Assembly (NCBI GenBank): GCA_017694495.1
Contig: JADIMU010000030.1
Location: 1 to 64,000 of the forward strand
Source: Candidatus Aphodenecus pullistercoris
Lineage (GTDB): Bacteria > Spirochaetota > Spirochaetia > Sphaerochaetales > Sphaerochaetaceae
DNA: 64,000 bases
Reading direction: 5' to 3'
Positions 34,094 through 42,528 of the stretch are shown piece by piece. The notes below the pieces were generated by a model. It was not told the DNA's origin and ran no database searches. It saw only the letters and a program-made list of their open reading frames with translations. Position 1 is the first letter of the stretch, and the number at the start of each line of letters is the position of its first letter. The translations under genes were made by a program, and so were the position numbers.

Positions 34094-35158
34094 CTACTTG
34101 AAGGAGAGGGCGAACTCGATCGAGAGGACATCTCGCGGAGCGAGGCCATAGTCGATGCCATAGTCCTCCCACCACCAGCCGAGTGCCAGGTCGAAGCACA
34201 GAATGTCGAAGGCGAGGCCCAGCGAGGGGTATCCTCCATTGATTCCCGCGTAGATGTCGATGAACCTCGTCAGACCCAGCCTCGCACCGGCATTGAAGCT
34301 CTCCATCCAGGCGACGGCGTCGACGAGCGATATGATGTCCCTCAGGCCGACTTCCAGCTCGAGTGAGAGGAAGGACCACTGCCCGCTCCAGCCGAGTGCG
34401 GTGTCGATTGAGAAGTCCATCGCTTCTGAGTGCCGGTCGCCTGTACGGTCCTTCGTCTCCGTCCAGCCTCCGGTGTCCCGCATGACGAGGGCCGCCTTGA
34501 AGCCGAGTGGGAGCTGGGCGAGCATGCCCAGATCCAGCGAGATTGAACTCGTGACGCTGTAGTCCAGCTCATCGAGCTGACGCTCGTCGAGCATGAGGCC
34601 TACGACCGTCTCGGCTCCGACGCTCTGGCTTTCGAATGCGTATGAGAACTTCTGCGCCATTCCAAGGGAAAGCGACCAGGTGTCGAAGTCGATTGTCCGG
34701 CCCAGACCGTATGAGGCCTGTCCTCCCGCACTCAGGATGAGCTGCGTGCCGACGGATCCACCATTCGTAAGCAGGCCTTGCCAAAGTCTTAGGTCCACTC
34801 CAAATCCTCCTGCAGTAAGGCTCAAGCCTTCATCGAGGTCGATGAAAGGCATCTGGCCGTTGAAGGAACGCAATATGTCCAGAAGGGAGTTCACCATCCT
34901 CTGTCTGTCCATCGAGGCGAGGTCCTGGATGTGGGCAATGAGGTCGTTGCTGGCGATTGGCGTGAAGTTGTAGAGACTGGCGTCCACAGGCAGGCGCAGC
35001 GAGAAGCCGCTGGCAGAAAGGGCTGCCGGGTTGTGTGTGAATGCGTAGTCAGTGTCGTAGGCTGTGAGGCGGGCGTCGCCCATCGCCATGGCGCGTGTGT
35101 CCGCACCGCCAAGCATGGCCGGTATGAGCAGCAGGATGACGAGCCAGACCTTCCTCAT
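34094..35158 (-). CDS. Outer-membrane beta-barrel protein (FadL/UPF0164-like)
   Basis: The 354-aa protein has a signal peptide (MRKVWLVILLLIPAMLGGA) followed by TRAMAMGDARLTAYDTDYAFTHNPAALSASG, the opening shared by FadL/PorV-like barrels with its asparagine-proline-alanine turn. The remainder alternates hydrophobic and polar residues, has many glycines and aromatic girdle residues, and ends in LSIEFALSFK, a typical final strand with terminal aromatic residue. Treponemal UPF0164 proteins have this appearance. Its start overlaps the lipoprotein gene stop as ATGA, which suggests a barrel-lipoprotein pair. Cargo is unknown; hydrophobic nutrients are a family guess. Confidence 0.72.
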   Translation of the reverse strand: MRKVWLVILLLIPAMLGGADTRAMAMGDARLTAYDTDYAFTHNPAALSASGFSLRLPVDASLYNFTPIASNDLIAHIQDLASMDRQRMVNSLLDILRSFNGQMPFIDLDEGLSLTAGGFGVDLRLWQGLLTNGGSVGTQLILSAGGQASYGLGRTIDFDTWSLSLGMAQKFSYAFESQSVGAETVVGLMLDERQLDELDYSVTSSISLDLGMLAQLPLGFKAALVMRDTGGWTETKDRTGDRHSEAMDFSIDTALGWSGQWSFLSLELEVGLRDIISLVDAVAWMESFNAGARLGLTRFIDIYAGINGGYPSLGLAFDILCFDLALGWWWEDYGIDYGLAPRDVLSIEFALSFK

Positions 35159-35955
35159 AATAGGCCATCCACTATCGTCGAGAGGCTGACGAAGTCGGGA
35201 ATGCGGCTTGAGACCAGATCTGCGTTCGAGACTCCGTCCAGCAGACAGTCCGTCATGCTGACGATGTTCTCGGAGGCGGCACTGAGCAGTTGTTCAGGTG
35301 TCAGACCTTTTCCTTTGTTTATGAACTCATCCCAGGTGAAGGATGCGGCGTCAGGCACGAGGTCCAGAAAGACGATCGAGACGAGCTCGAAGCATGAGGA
35401 CAGAAGGTCGAGCGTGAGCTGTATGGCAAGGTAGTCCATCACAGTCTCGGCTTGATTCGATGCTACCATATCCTTGAAGAAGTCGAAGAAGTTCTGGAAG
35501 GCTCCAGCGTTGATTCCTCCAAGCTCGGCAAGGCCATCGACGACACGCATGACGATGTCCTCGATGTCCTCAATGATGTCCTGTGCGAGCGCTTTCGTGT
35601 CTTCTGTGGCCTCTTTCGTGGCATCATCGAGCTTCATCGCCAGGAAGGCCTCCAGGTCTCCATGCCTGTACAGATAGTCGATGCTCTGGATCAGACGTGT
35701 CATGTCGCTCCCGTCCAGCTCCTTGAGGAGGACGGACTCCTGGCCGAGTGTGTAGTTTATGACAAGGCGCTGGGGGCGTGAGCTGAGGCTCAGGAGGTTG
35801 AAGCTTCCTGCCTTTACGAGCACCGTCTCCACTTCTCCAAGGTTGTCGTCGACGGGAGAGTATAATCCCAGCGCCGAATAGATGTTCGGCTGCTTGCATG
35901 CTGGGACCAGCAGAAGGCTAATCGTCAGCAGCAGAAGCGCTGGAATCCTTCTCAT
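35155..35955 (-). CDS. Predicted lipoprotein of unknown function
   Basis: The 266-aa protein has a lipoprotein signal: MRRIPALLLLTISLLLVPAC with cysteine 20 as the lipid anchor. The mature part is acidic and mainly helical, with a coiled-coil-like stretch MKLDDATKEATEDTKALAQDIIEDIED (about 107-135). I do not recognise a family. It overlaps the esterase gene upstream by 38 nt and the barrel gene downstream by 4 nt, so the three are probably one operon. An envelope role together with the barrel protein is plausible. Confidence 0.7.
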   Translation of the reverse strand: MRRIPALLLLTISLLLVPACKQPNIYSALGLYSPVDDNLGEVETVLVKAGSFNLLSLSSRPQRLVINYTLGQESVLLKELDGSDMTRLIQSIDYLYRHGDLEAFLAMKLDDATKEATEDTKALAQDIIEDIEDIVMRVVDGLAELGGINAGAFQNFFDFFKDMVASNQAETVMDYLAIQLTLDLLSSCFELVSIVFLDLVPDAASFTWDEFINKGKGLTPEQLLSAASENIVSMTDCLLDGVSNADLVSSRIPDFVSLSTIVDGLL

Positions 35956-37003
35956 GAAGCCTCTCCTTTGCCGCTTGCATCTTCATGCGGCCATCCCTCT
36001 TGAGCTCCGTCTCCGTCAGGGGCTGGATCTTCTGACATGGGCGCCCGGATGTGAACTGGCGCAGCATGCAGTCCGTCTGGGCAGTGCCCGTCGCATGGGG
36101 ATAGAGGGCATAGCCGTGGACTGTGCCCTTCACGCACAGATAGTTCGCAGTGGAGCCAGCCGCATTCAGGGCCTCGGCATACAGGCGGCCGTCATCCTTC
36201 AGCGGATCGTAGTCCGCTCCGATGACCAGCGTGTCGGGCTGCCGCGAGAGGTCGCTGGCGAGCAGCGGCGAGAAGAGCGGCGAGAGTATGTCCTTCGGCT
36301 CCCTCTGGTAGCTCGAGATGTAGAACTGCATCTGCTTTTCCGAGAGCGTCGGACTGTCGGAGTACTGGGCGAAGGACTCCGTGCGCAGCCTTCCGTCCGT
36401 ACATGGATAGAGGAGTATCTGGCCGGAGGGCATCATGACCTTCCGGTCACGTGCCAGGAGGCTGACGCCTGCGCACAGCGTTCCGCCTGCGCTGTCGCCC
36501 ATGAGGAAGACCCTGTCGGGGTCGACCTTCCAGTATTTTATGCCTTGCAAGGCCCACAGGTAGGAGTCGTAGCAGTCCTCGACTGCGGTCGGGAACTTGT
36601 ATTTCGGTGCAAGCCTGTAGTCGACCAGGAGGACGCATGCTCCTGTCAGATGGGCGACATGGCTGCAGTACATGCCGTACAGGTCCATGTTGCCGAAGAC
36701 CCAGCCTCCACCATGGAAGTAGATGATCATGGGCTTCAGGCTGGTCAGCGTCAGGTCCTCGAGCGAGTTGAAGAAGTATCCTGTCACGACACCCTCGTTG
36801 ACCGGGATGACGTAGGTGGTCTTCGAGATGAGCCGGCTGGGCTTGTACAGCAGCTTGCGCACGACACGCCTCGATGCTACCGAGCGCGTGTTCATCGCAT
36901 CGATCGTCTCTGGTGTGAGCTTGTCGACATCCCGCTCTATGAAGAGAGCCGAGATGTCTATGATCTTCCTCATCTTTCTTGATAAAGGATATTTCTCACT
37001 CAT
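35918..37003 (-). CDS. Alpha/beta hydrolase of the hormone-sensitive-lipase family
   Basis: The 361-aa protein is an esterase-type hydrolase. IIYFHGGGWVFGNMD holds the HGGG oxyanion motif, VFLMGDSAGGTLCAG the nucleophile serine in GDSAGG, VIGADYDPLKDDG the acid, and VKGTVHGYALYP the histidine. No signal peptide is seen, so it acts in the cytoplasm, on small acyl esters as usual for the family. A perfect TATAAT lies 8 nt before the ATG, so the message would be nearly leaderless. The 3' end overlaps the lipoprotein gene by 38 nt. Confidence 0.88.
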   Translation of the reverse strand: MSEKYPLSRKMRKIIDISALFIERDVDKLTPETIDAMNTRSVASRRVVRKLLYKPSRLISKTTYVIPVNEGVVTGYFFNSLEDLTLTSLKPMIIYFHGGGWVFGNMDLYGMYCSHVAHLTGACVLLVDYRLAPKYKFPTAVEDCYDSYLWALQGIKYWKVDPDRVFLMGDSAGGTLCAGVSLLARDRKVMMPSGQILLYPCTDGRLRTESFAQYSDSPTLSEKQMQFYISSYQREPKDILSPLFSPLLASDLSRQPDTLVIGADYDPLKDDGRLYAEALNAAGSTANYLCVKGTVHGYALYPHATGTAQTDCMLRQFTSGRPCQKIQPLTETELKRDGRMKMQAAKERLHEKDSSASAADD

Positions 37004-37011
37004 GTCTCAGA

Positions 37012-37042
37012 ATTATAAAGCACGCGCTTTGGACCGTGGCAA
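37012..37042 (-). promoter_or_regulatory. Promoter of the esterase-lipoprotein-barrel operon
   Basis: On the minus strand TTGCCA (37042-37037), a 19-bp spacer and a perfect TATAAT (37017-37012). The -10 ends 8 nt before the ATG at 37003. Confidence 0.6.
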
Positions 37043-37171
37043 GCCAAAAAGGCGTCGGGCAGGCTTCCAGAATGTGCAAAAGAGGTCAAATATGGTCCAA
37101 TCCGCATTGGCCATGCGGGAAAAAGGCCACAAGTTGGGCATTTTTCCATTCCTCCGGCAAAATTGTCAGGG

Positions 37172-37177
37172 TATAAT
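37172..37177 (+). promoter_or_regulatory. -10 element of glgA
   Basis: A perfect TATAAT lies 33 nt before the glgA ATG. The -35 region (TTCCTC) is poor. AAAAAGGAT lies between it and the start codon but is far from the ATG. Confidence 0.5.
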
Positions 37178-37210
37178 TGCACACAAAGAAAAAAAGGATG
37201 GCCTTGATTT

Positions 37211-38668
37211 ATGAAGAAGATATTGTTCGTCGCCTCCGAATGCGTGCCCTTCGTCAAGACTGGAGGTCTTGCCGACGTCGTGGGCTCGCTGCCGAAGGCC
37301 CTTCCAAAGGAAGAGTATGACATCCGTGTCATGCTGCCCAACTACAGGTGCATAAAGCCGGAGTACCGGGAGCACACAGAGACCGTCTACTACTTCCAGA
37401 TGGACAACCGCATCTATGTCGGCGTACAGAAGCTCGAGCTTGATGGAATCACATACTATTTCATCGACAACGAGCAGTACTTCTCCGGCATGGTGCCGTA
37501 CTACGACATGTTCCAGGACCTAGAGCGCTTCGCCTATTTCAGCAAGGCATGCCTCTCGGCCCTGCCTCTGATCGGCTTCCGCCCTGACATCATCCACTGC
37601 CACGACTGGCAGGCCTCCCTGGTGCCCGTCTACCTCAATACGGTCTTCCAGGGCGACCCCTTCTTCCAGGGCATCAGGACGGTCATGACGATCCACAACC
37701 TCCGTTTCCAGGGAACCTGGAACGTTGGCCACATCCGCTGGGTCTCCGGCCTGCCTGATGAATGCTTCCAGCCTGGAAAGCTGGTGAGCCCCTACCAGGA
37801 CACCTCGATCCCCCAGCAGGAGTGGAACTGCTCGATGCTGCGCGGCGGCCTCGTCTACAGCGACTACATCACGACGGTGAGCAACACCTATTCCTGGGAG
37901 ATCCAGACGCCGAACTTCGGCGACGGACTGGACGACATCCTCAAGTGGCGCCATGAGAGGCTGTGGGGAATCATCAACGGCCTCGACTACAAGGTCTGGG
38001 ATCCGGCGACGGACGACAAGATCTACGTCAACTACAGCGTGAAGGACTTCAGGAGCCTGAGGAAGGCCAACAAGAAGGCCCTCCAGGAGGAGCTGAAGCT
38101 GCCTGTCGACGACTCGGCCCTGATGCTCGGCCTCGTCTCACGACTGACCGACCAGAAAGGTCTGGACCTGATCGACGGAATCATGGACCAGCTGTGCGGC
38201 ATGCATGTCCAGCTCGTCGTTCTTGGCACCGGCGCATCGAACTACGAGAACATGTTCCGCTACTACGCCTGGAAGTATCCTGGAATCGTCAGTGCGAACA
38301 TAACGTACTCCGATACGCTCTCGCGCAAGATCTACGCGGCGGCTGACGCCTTCCTCGTCCCTTCGGCCTTCGAGCCATGCGGCCTGACGCAGCTGATCAG
38401 CCTGCGTTACGGCGCGATTCCAATCGTCCATGAGACTGGAGGCCTGAAGGATACTGTCAAGCCTTACAACCCGATGGAGAATACGGGCACGGGCTTCTCC
38501 TTCGCAGGCTATTCCTGTGACGAACTGCTTGGACGGATCAAGCACGCACTCTTCGTCTACAACAGCGAAAGGGAGCATTGGGACCAGATGGTCGAGCGTG
38601 GAATGCTCGAGGACTGGTCCTGGAACAATTCGTCCAAGATCTACATGGACCTCTATTCGAGGATGTAG
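37211..38668 (+). CDS. glgA: Glycogen synthase (GlgA, GT5)
   Basis: The 485-aa protein elongates glycogen from ADP-glucose. The N-terminal KTGGLADVVGSLPKAL holds the KxGGL donor-binding motif. IIHCHDWQASLVPVYL and TIHNLRFQG belong to the N-domain. The C-terminal GT-B domain has GLVSRLTDQKGLDLI and the conserved AFEPCGLTQLISLRYGAIPIV with the catalytic-pocket glutamate. Length is standard. It is monocistronic, with its own promoter and terminator, and the glycogen partners glgC and glgB are not in this window. Confidence 0.95.
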   Translation: MKKILFVASECVPFVKTGGLADVVGSLPKALPKEEYDIRVMLPNYRCIKPEYREHTETVYYFQMDNRIYVGVQKLELDGITYYFIDNEQYFSGMVPYYDMFQDLERFAYFSKACLSALPLIGFRPDIIHCHDWQASLVPVYLNTVFQGDPFFQGIRTVMTIHNLRFQGTWNVGHIRWVSGLPDECFQPGKLVSPYQDTSIPQQEWNCSMLRGGLVYSDYITTVSNTYSWEIQTPNFGDGLDDILKWRHERLWGIINGLDYKVWDPATDDKIYVNYSVKDFRSLRKANKKALQEELKLPVDDSALMLGLVSRLTDQKGLDLIDGIMDQLCGMHVQLVVLGTGASNYENMFRYYAWKYPGIVSANITYSDTLSRKIYAAADAFLVPSAFEPCGLTQLISLRYGAIPIVHETGGLKDTVKPYNPMENTGTGFSFAGYSCDELLGRIKHALFVYNSEREHWDQMVERGMLEDWSWNNSSKIYMDLYSRM

Positions 38669-38693
38669 CAGCAAACTCCTAAGGTCCAACAAC

Positions 38694-38727
38694 TCCCGGT
38701 CAGGTTCCGCCTCGGCCGGGATTTTTC
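38694..38727 (+). terminator. Rho-independent terminator after glgA
   Basis: Stem TCCCGG / CCGGGA with a larger inner loop, followed by TTTTTC. Confidence 0.8.
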
Positions 38728-38753
38728 TTGCCCTCAGACATCAATCGATTCCA

Positions 38754-38787
38754 AATCAGATTATGAATTAACTGAAGATATCTGATT
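38754..38787. repeat. Inverted repeat in the glgA-proS convergent gap
   Basis: AATCAGAT and ATCTGATT form an 8-bp perfect inverted repeat separated by 18 nt in an AT-rich gap. There is no promoter of a gene nearby, and I assign no role. Confidence 0.35.
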
Positions 38788-38876
38788 CAGGAATTGAATA
38801 GATTGTTTTTATTTGCTGATGTGGTGCACCAGCGTCAGTGGTCGTTGACTTTCCGGATTCCGTGTGATGGAAGGAC

Positions 38877-38910
38877 AAAAAAAGGCTGCCGGTCGTGCTT
38901 CCGGCAGCCT
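38877..38910 (-). terminator. Rho-independent terminator after proS
   Basis: On the minus strand a 10-bp perfect stem AGGCTGCCGG / CCGGCAGCCT with an 8-nt loop is followed by seven T. Confidence 0.95.
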
Positions 38911-38917
38911 GCGCTTC

Positions 38918-40675
38918 TCAGTTGAGCTCTTTCTCGACGATGTTGTCGTCGATCTCCTTCTGGAGTCTTGCGACTGTCGCCTTGACTTCGTCGGCCAGGT
39001 CGCTGACCAGGAAGCTCGTCTCCTCGCCAGTCTCGCGGATCTTCACCTCGACCTTGCCTTCCTTGAGGCTCCTGTTGCCCACTGTGATCCTGATGGGCAG
39101 TCCAATCAGGTCGGCATCGGCGAACTTGACGCCAGCCGACTCCTTCCTGTCGTCGTAGAGGACTTCGATTCCGGCGCTCTGGAGCTTCTCGTAGAGCTCC
39201 TCGCCGACAGCGTTGTCCTTGACCAGACTGATCAGGTGGACCTGATAGGGCGCCACCGAGATCGGGAGCTTGAGGCCTGCTTCGTCGTTGTACTCTTCGG
39301 CGATGCATGCCAGAAGGCGTCCCACTCCGATGCCGTAGCTGCCCATGATCACAGGCTTCCTCACTCCGTCCTCGTCCTGGTAGTAGCATCCCATGCTCTC
39401 GGAGTAGCGGGTGCCGAGCTGGAAGATGTTGCCGATCTCGACTCCCTTGGAGGAGTTGAGGGGTTGTCCGCAGACGGGGCAGCGGTAGTCCTGGCGGGCC
39501 GAGGCGATGTCGGCGACGGTACCATCGTAGTCGCGGCCGTAGTTCGTGTTGATGAAGTGGTAGCCGGCCTCGTTGGCGCCTGCCACCAGGTTGTTGGACT
39601 TGGCGACCGAGTCGTCGACGATGGCGATGATGTCACCCTTGGCACCTATCAGGGAGCCGAAGCCGGGCACGATGCCGTGCTCGAGGATCTCCTCCTCGTG
39701 TGCAGGGCGGATGGAGTTGGCGCGCGCCGCGTTGGACAGCTTGCTCTCCTCGACGTCCATGTCGCCGCGGATGATGGCGACGATCAGCTTCTCGTGCTCC
39801 TCGCCGGTGTGGTCGTTGACGAAGGTGCCCACCATGAAGACTGCCTTGGCCGTCTGGCGGGGCTCGATCTTCAGGAAGGCGCAAAGGTCGTCAATCGTCT
39901 TGGCATCGGGCGTCGCGATCTTCTCGATGGCCTTCTCAGGCTCTGCGTAGTAGTCCTTCTGGAAGGTGGCGACCTGCCTGTTCGCCGTATAGCCGCACTT
40001 GGGGCAGTTTATGATCGTGTCCTCTCCGATGGGGGACAGGTACATGTACTCGTGGCTGACCTTGCCTCCCATCATGCCCGAATCGGCGCCGACGGCGATC
40101 GCAGGCAGCGCACAGCGTGAGAAGATGCGGAAGTAGGCCTTGTAGTGGGCCTTGTAGACCTTGTCGAGGCCTGCCTGGTCGCGGTCGAAGGAGTAGGAGT
40201 CCTTCATCGTGAACTCCCTCACGCGGATCAGACCTGCCCTGGGGCGGGGGTCGTCGCGCCACTTCGTCTGGATCTGGTAGACCAGGAGGGGCAGCCTCTT
40301 GTAGGAGTCGATCTCGCCGCGGGCGATGTCCGTGACGGCCTCCTCATGGGTCATGGCGAGGACCATGTCGCGTCCGACCCTGTCCTCGAAGCGGCTCATC
40401 TCCTTGTCGATGGAGTAGTAGCGGCCGGTCTCCTTCCAGATGTCGGCGGTGTTGACGACGGGCATCAGGATCTCCTGAGCTCCAATCCTCTCCATCTCCT
40501 GGCGGATGATGGCCTCTATCTTCGCCGTGGCGCGGAAGCCGAGGGGCAGGAGGGAGAAGATTCCAGCTCCCATCTGCCTGATGAAGCCCGCGCGCAGCAG
40601 ATATTCGTAGCCCTTGCTGTCGGCTCCGTTGGGAGCTTCCCTAAGGGTTCTTGAAAACATGTTTGACATTCTCAT
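38918..40675 (-). CDS. proS: Proline--tRNA ligase (bacterial type with editing domain)
   Basis: The 585-aa class II synthetase charges tRNA-Pro. The N-terminal catalytic part includes GADSKGYEYLLRAGFIRQMGAG and GFRATAKIEAIIRQEMERIGAQEILMPVV (motif 1), RPRAGLIRVREFTMKDSYSFD (motif 2) and IGVGRLLACIAEEYND (motif 3). The inserted YbaK-like editing domain (about residues 225-400) and C-terminal anticodon-binding domain are present. I chose ATG 40675, 9 nt after AGGAG; two ATGs lie close by. It has its own promoter and a strong terminator. Confidence 0.96.
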   Translation of the reverse strand: MRMSNMFSRTLREAPNGADSKGYEYLLRAGFIRQMGAGIFSLLPLGFRATAKIEAIIRQEMERIGAQEILMPVVNTADIWKETGRYYSIDKEMSRFEDRVGRDMVLAMTHEEAVTDIARGEIDSYKRLPLLVYQIQTKWRDDPRPRAGLIRVREFTMKDSYSFDRDQAGLDKVYKAHYKAYFRIFSRCALPAIAVGADSGMMGGKVSHEYMYLSPIGEDTIINCPKCGYTANRQVATFQKDYYAEPEKAIEKIATPDAKTIDDLCAFLKIEPRQTAKAVFMVGTFVNDHTGEEHEKLIVAIIRGDMDVEESKLSNAARANSIRPAHEEEILEHGIVPGFGSLIGAKGDIIAIVDDSVAKSNNLVAGANEAGYHFINTNYGRDYDGTVADIASARQDYRCPVCGQPLNSSKGVEIGNIFQLGTRYSESMGCYYQDEDGVRKPVIMGSYGIGVGRLLACIAEEYNDEAGLKLPISVAPYQVHLISLVKDNAVGEELYEKLQSAGIEVLYDDRKESAGVKFADADLIGLPIRITVGNRSLKEGKVEVKIRETGEETSFLVSDLADEVKATVARLQKEIDDNIVEKELN

Positions 40676-40701
40676 TTCAGGCATCTCCTAGAAACAGGGC
40701 C

Positions 40702-40730
40702 ATTGTAACGGAATGCACCGGACAAGGCAA
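40702..40730 (-). promoter_or_regulatory. Promoter of proS
   Basis: On the minus strand TTGCCT (40730-40725), a 17-bp spacer and TACAAT (40707-40702). The leader would be about 20 nt, with AGGAG for ribosome binding. Confidence 0.7.
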
Positions 40731-40825
40731 TTGAGTGGTGGACAATGGTTTGCGGCCCTTACGAAGTCTTTTTTCTGGCCTTCGCCCGCCTTGGACTGCT
40801 AGAATGGGGGATAAGGAGGCTTCTT

Positions 40826-41549
40826 GTGAAAATCGAGCTTGAGACCATACCCGTATGGGACGGGCTGAGAAGCGGCAGCGAGTGCTTCATATGCGACCTT
40901 ATGGCAGTGGCGGGGGAAGATGCCCTGAACTACTACCTCGGGCCGGCCATCATGGTGCCGGAGATCCGTGTCGAGATCAACCGCAAGGGCTTCTGTCCGA
41001 CCCACTTCCAGGCCCTGGCCGAGAAGAACAAGGCCCAGAGCCTGTCGCTGGTGCTGGACACCTACATGAACGAGTCGAAGGGTGAGCTGTATCCCCTGCT
41101 TGAGCGCATCGGGGAGTGCACTTCCGCCCGGAAGGGCCAGAAGCTCTACGCCCAGCTGGGCGAGTGGGTGGCGAAGCGGGAGAAGGGCTGCCTCGTGTGC
41201 GACTACATGGACCAGAGGCTTGAGCGCTATGTGCGCACCGTCGCTGCGCTCTACAGGGACGACGCCGAGTTCGCGAAGGCTTTGGCTGAGGGCAAGGGCT
41301 TCTGCATCCATCATACGCTTGAGATTGCGCACGGCCCATGAGGAGCTCTCTGGCGACCGCCTGGCCGACTTCCTCGCCCTGCTTGCCCGGTTGCTGAAGG
41401 ACAACCTCGAGCGCTGTCAGGCTGATGACGTCTACCTCTCCCAGAAGTACAAGAGCGAGAACCGTGACAAGCCCTGGAACGGCTGCGAGGACGCCCACAA
41501 GCGCTGTGTACGCAAGCTATTCGGAGAGGGGCGCATCCTCAGCCGCTGA
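40826..41549 (+). pseudogene. DUF6062 family gene broken by a frameshift
   Basis: The first part (GTG at 40826, GGAGG 6 nt upstream) encodes 171 aa starting KIELETIPVWDGLRSGSECFICDLM with typical DUF6062 segments YLGPAIMVPEIRVEINRKGFCPTHF and GCLVCDYMDQRLERYVRTVA, ending at 41341 just after GKGFCIHHTLEIA. The expected C-terminal part, AHEELSGDRLADFLALLARLLKDNLER to DKPWNGCEDAHKRCVRKLFG, continues in the +1 frame to 41549. The break falls in ATTGCGCACGGCC; inserting one CG dinucleotide to give GCGCGC restores the frame. This could be a real 2-nt deletion, slippage-based phase variation or a sequencing error. An extended -10 TGCTAGAAT lies at 40797-40805. Function of the family is unknown; its paired CxxC motifs suggest metal or redox chemistry. 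Confidence 0.75.
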
Positions 41550-42077
41550 TGCCTTCTTCCCGCGGCGGCGGACCAGCTTGAAGCGCAGCTGGTCGTCGAA
41601 GATGTCCTCGTCGACGCCGCAGCGTTTGAGGACGGTCTCGCTGAAGTCGTCGCGGGAGATGTGGAGGTAGTCCGTGTAGTTCTCCGCGAAGCGGTAGATC
41701 AGGAAGTAGTCCTTGTCGGGAAGCAGACTGAAGGCCAAGGTGAAGCAGCGCTTCTCCTTGTGGAAGTCCCTGGCGTTCTCCCTCTCGTGGGCGCTCAGGT
41801 AGCCGTCCTGCCAGAAGAGGGCCATGTACTCTTCGCCCATGCGGTTGTGGACGACGATGTCCGGTGTAAAGCATTCCTTCTCGCTTCTGATCTGGAACTG
41901 TGTGTCGCACAGCATCGCCGGATTGGCCAGCTCCTGTTCAAGGTACATCGCGATGCGGTGTGTGATTGGACCTTTCTTCTTCTGTGTGGAGAAGAGGAGG
42001 TAGTCGTCTGCGCACAGCCTCTTGAGCGAGGCGCTGAAGGCGTCGAAGAGCAGGATCTCAAGTTCCCTTATGTTCAC
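41517..42077 (-). CDS. Uncharacterised protein with a degraded PD-(D/E)XK-like core
   Basis: The 186-aa protein starts with GTG in a GTGA overlap with the OsmC gene stop. The segment HRIAMYLEQELANPAMLCDTQFQ, then CFTPDIVVHNRMGEEYMALFWQDG (about 45-105), has the outline of small restriction-nuclease-fold proteins of the form HRLAxYLE...PDIIVHxR...ExK. The aspartate is kept but the E-x-K strand reads LFWQDG, so catalysis is doubtful. The family assignment is tentative. Its 3' end overlaps the convergent DUF6062 gene by about 33 nt. Confidence 0.55.
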   Translation of the reverse strand: MNIRELEILLFDAFSASLKRLCADDYLLFSTQKKKGPITHRIAMYLEQELANPAMLCDTQFQIRSEKECFTPDIVVHNRMGEEYMALFWQDGYLSAHERENARDFHKEKRCFTLAFSLLPDKDYFLIYRFAENYTDYLHISRDDFSETVLKRCGVDEDIFDDQLRFKLVRRRGKKASAAEDAPLSE

Positions 42078-42457
42078 TTGACCACCTCGCAGCTGACATG
42101 CATGGTGCTGACGCACCTTATCGTCTGGTACATCGAGCAGTGCTCCTTGGTCTTCCCGACGGCTTCGAGGATGGCCTCCGCGCTTTCTGCCGGGGCGTGG
42201 ACGCTCAGGTCGATGAAGGTCTCCTCCAGCGTCGTCGGCACGCTCTCCCGCTTCCTGCCATAGCAGTGGACGTCGATGTCGCCGACTTCGACGCCTGCCG
42301 CCGCGAGCTCGTCCAGAAGGGTCGATGTGAAGCAGCCCGCCAGGGCGCCCATCAGGTACTCGTATGGCCCGAGTCCCTCCTCGTAGTCGAAGCGCCTTCC
42401 CTTGGCGCTGAACCAGCGTTCCGTGTGGGTGAAATGGGCCTTGGCCTCTCTGTACAT
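42074..42457 (-). CDS. OsmC/Ohr-family protein
   Basis: The 127-aa protein follows the OsmC pattern: GPYEYLMGALAGCFTSTLLDELAAAG (about residues 38-63) with the family cysteine, VPTTLEETFIDLSVHAP and KEHCSMYQTIRCV with the second cysteine. OsmC/Ohr proteins reduce organic hydroperoxides through a cysteine pair, and this one keeps both. GGAGGTGAC precedes the ATG at 42457. It is the first gene of a two-gene unit. Confidence 0.85.
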   Translation of the reverse strand: MYREAKAHFTHTERWFSAKGRRFDYEEGLGPYEYLMGALAGCFTSTLLDELAAAGVEVGDIDVHCYGRKRESVPTTLEETFIDLSVHAPAESAEAILEAVGKTKEHCSMYQTIRCVSTMHVSCEVVK

Positions 42458-42528
42458 GGCGTCACCTCCGCTGCCCACTACCTTAGCATGTTGTTGATGA
42501 ATCGTCACCAAAGATTTACTCTCATGCC

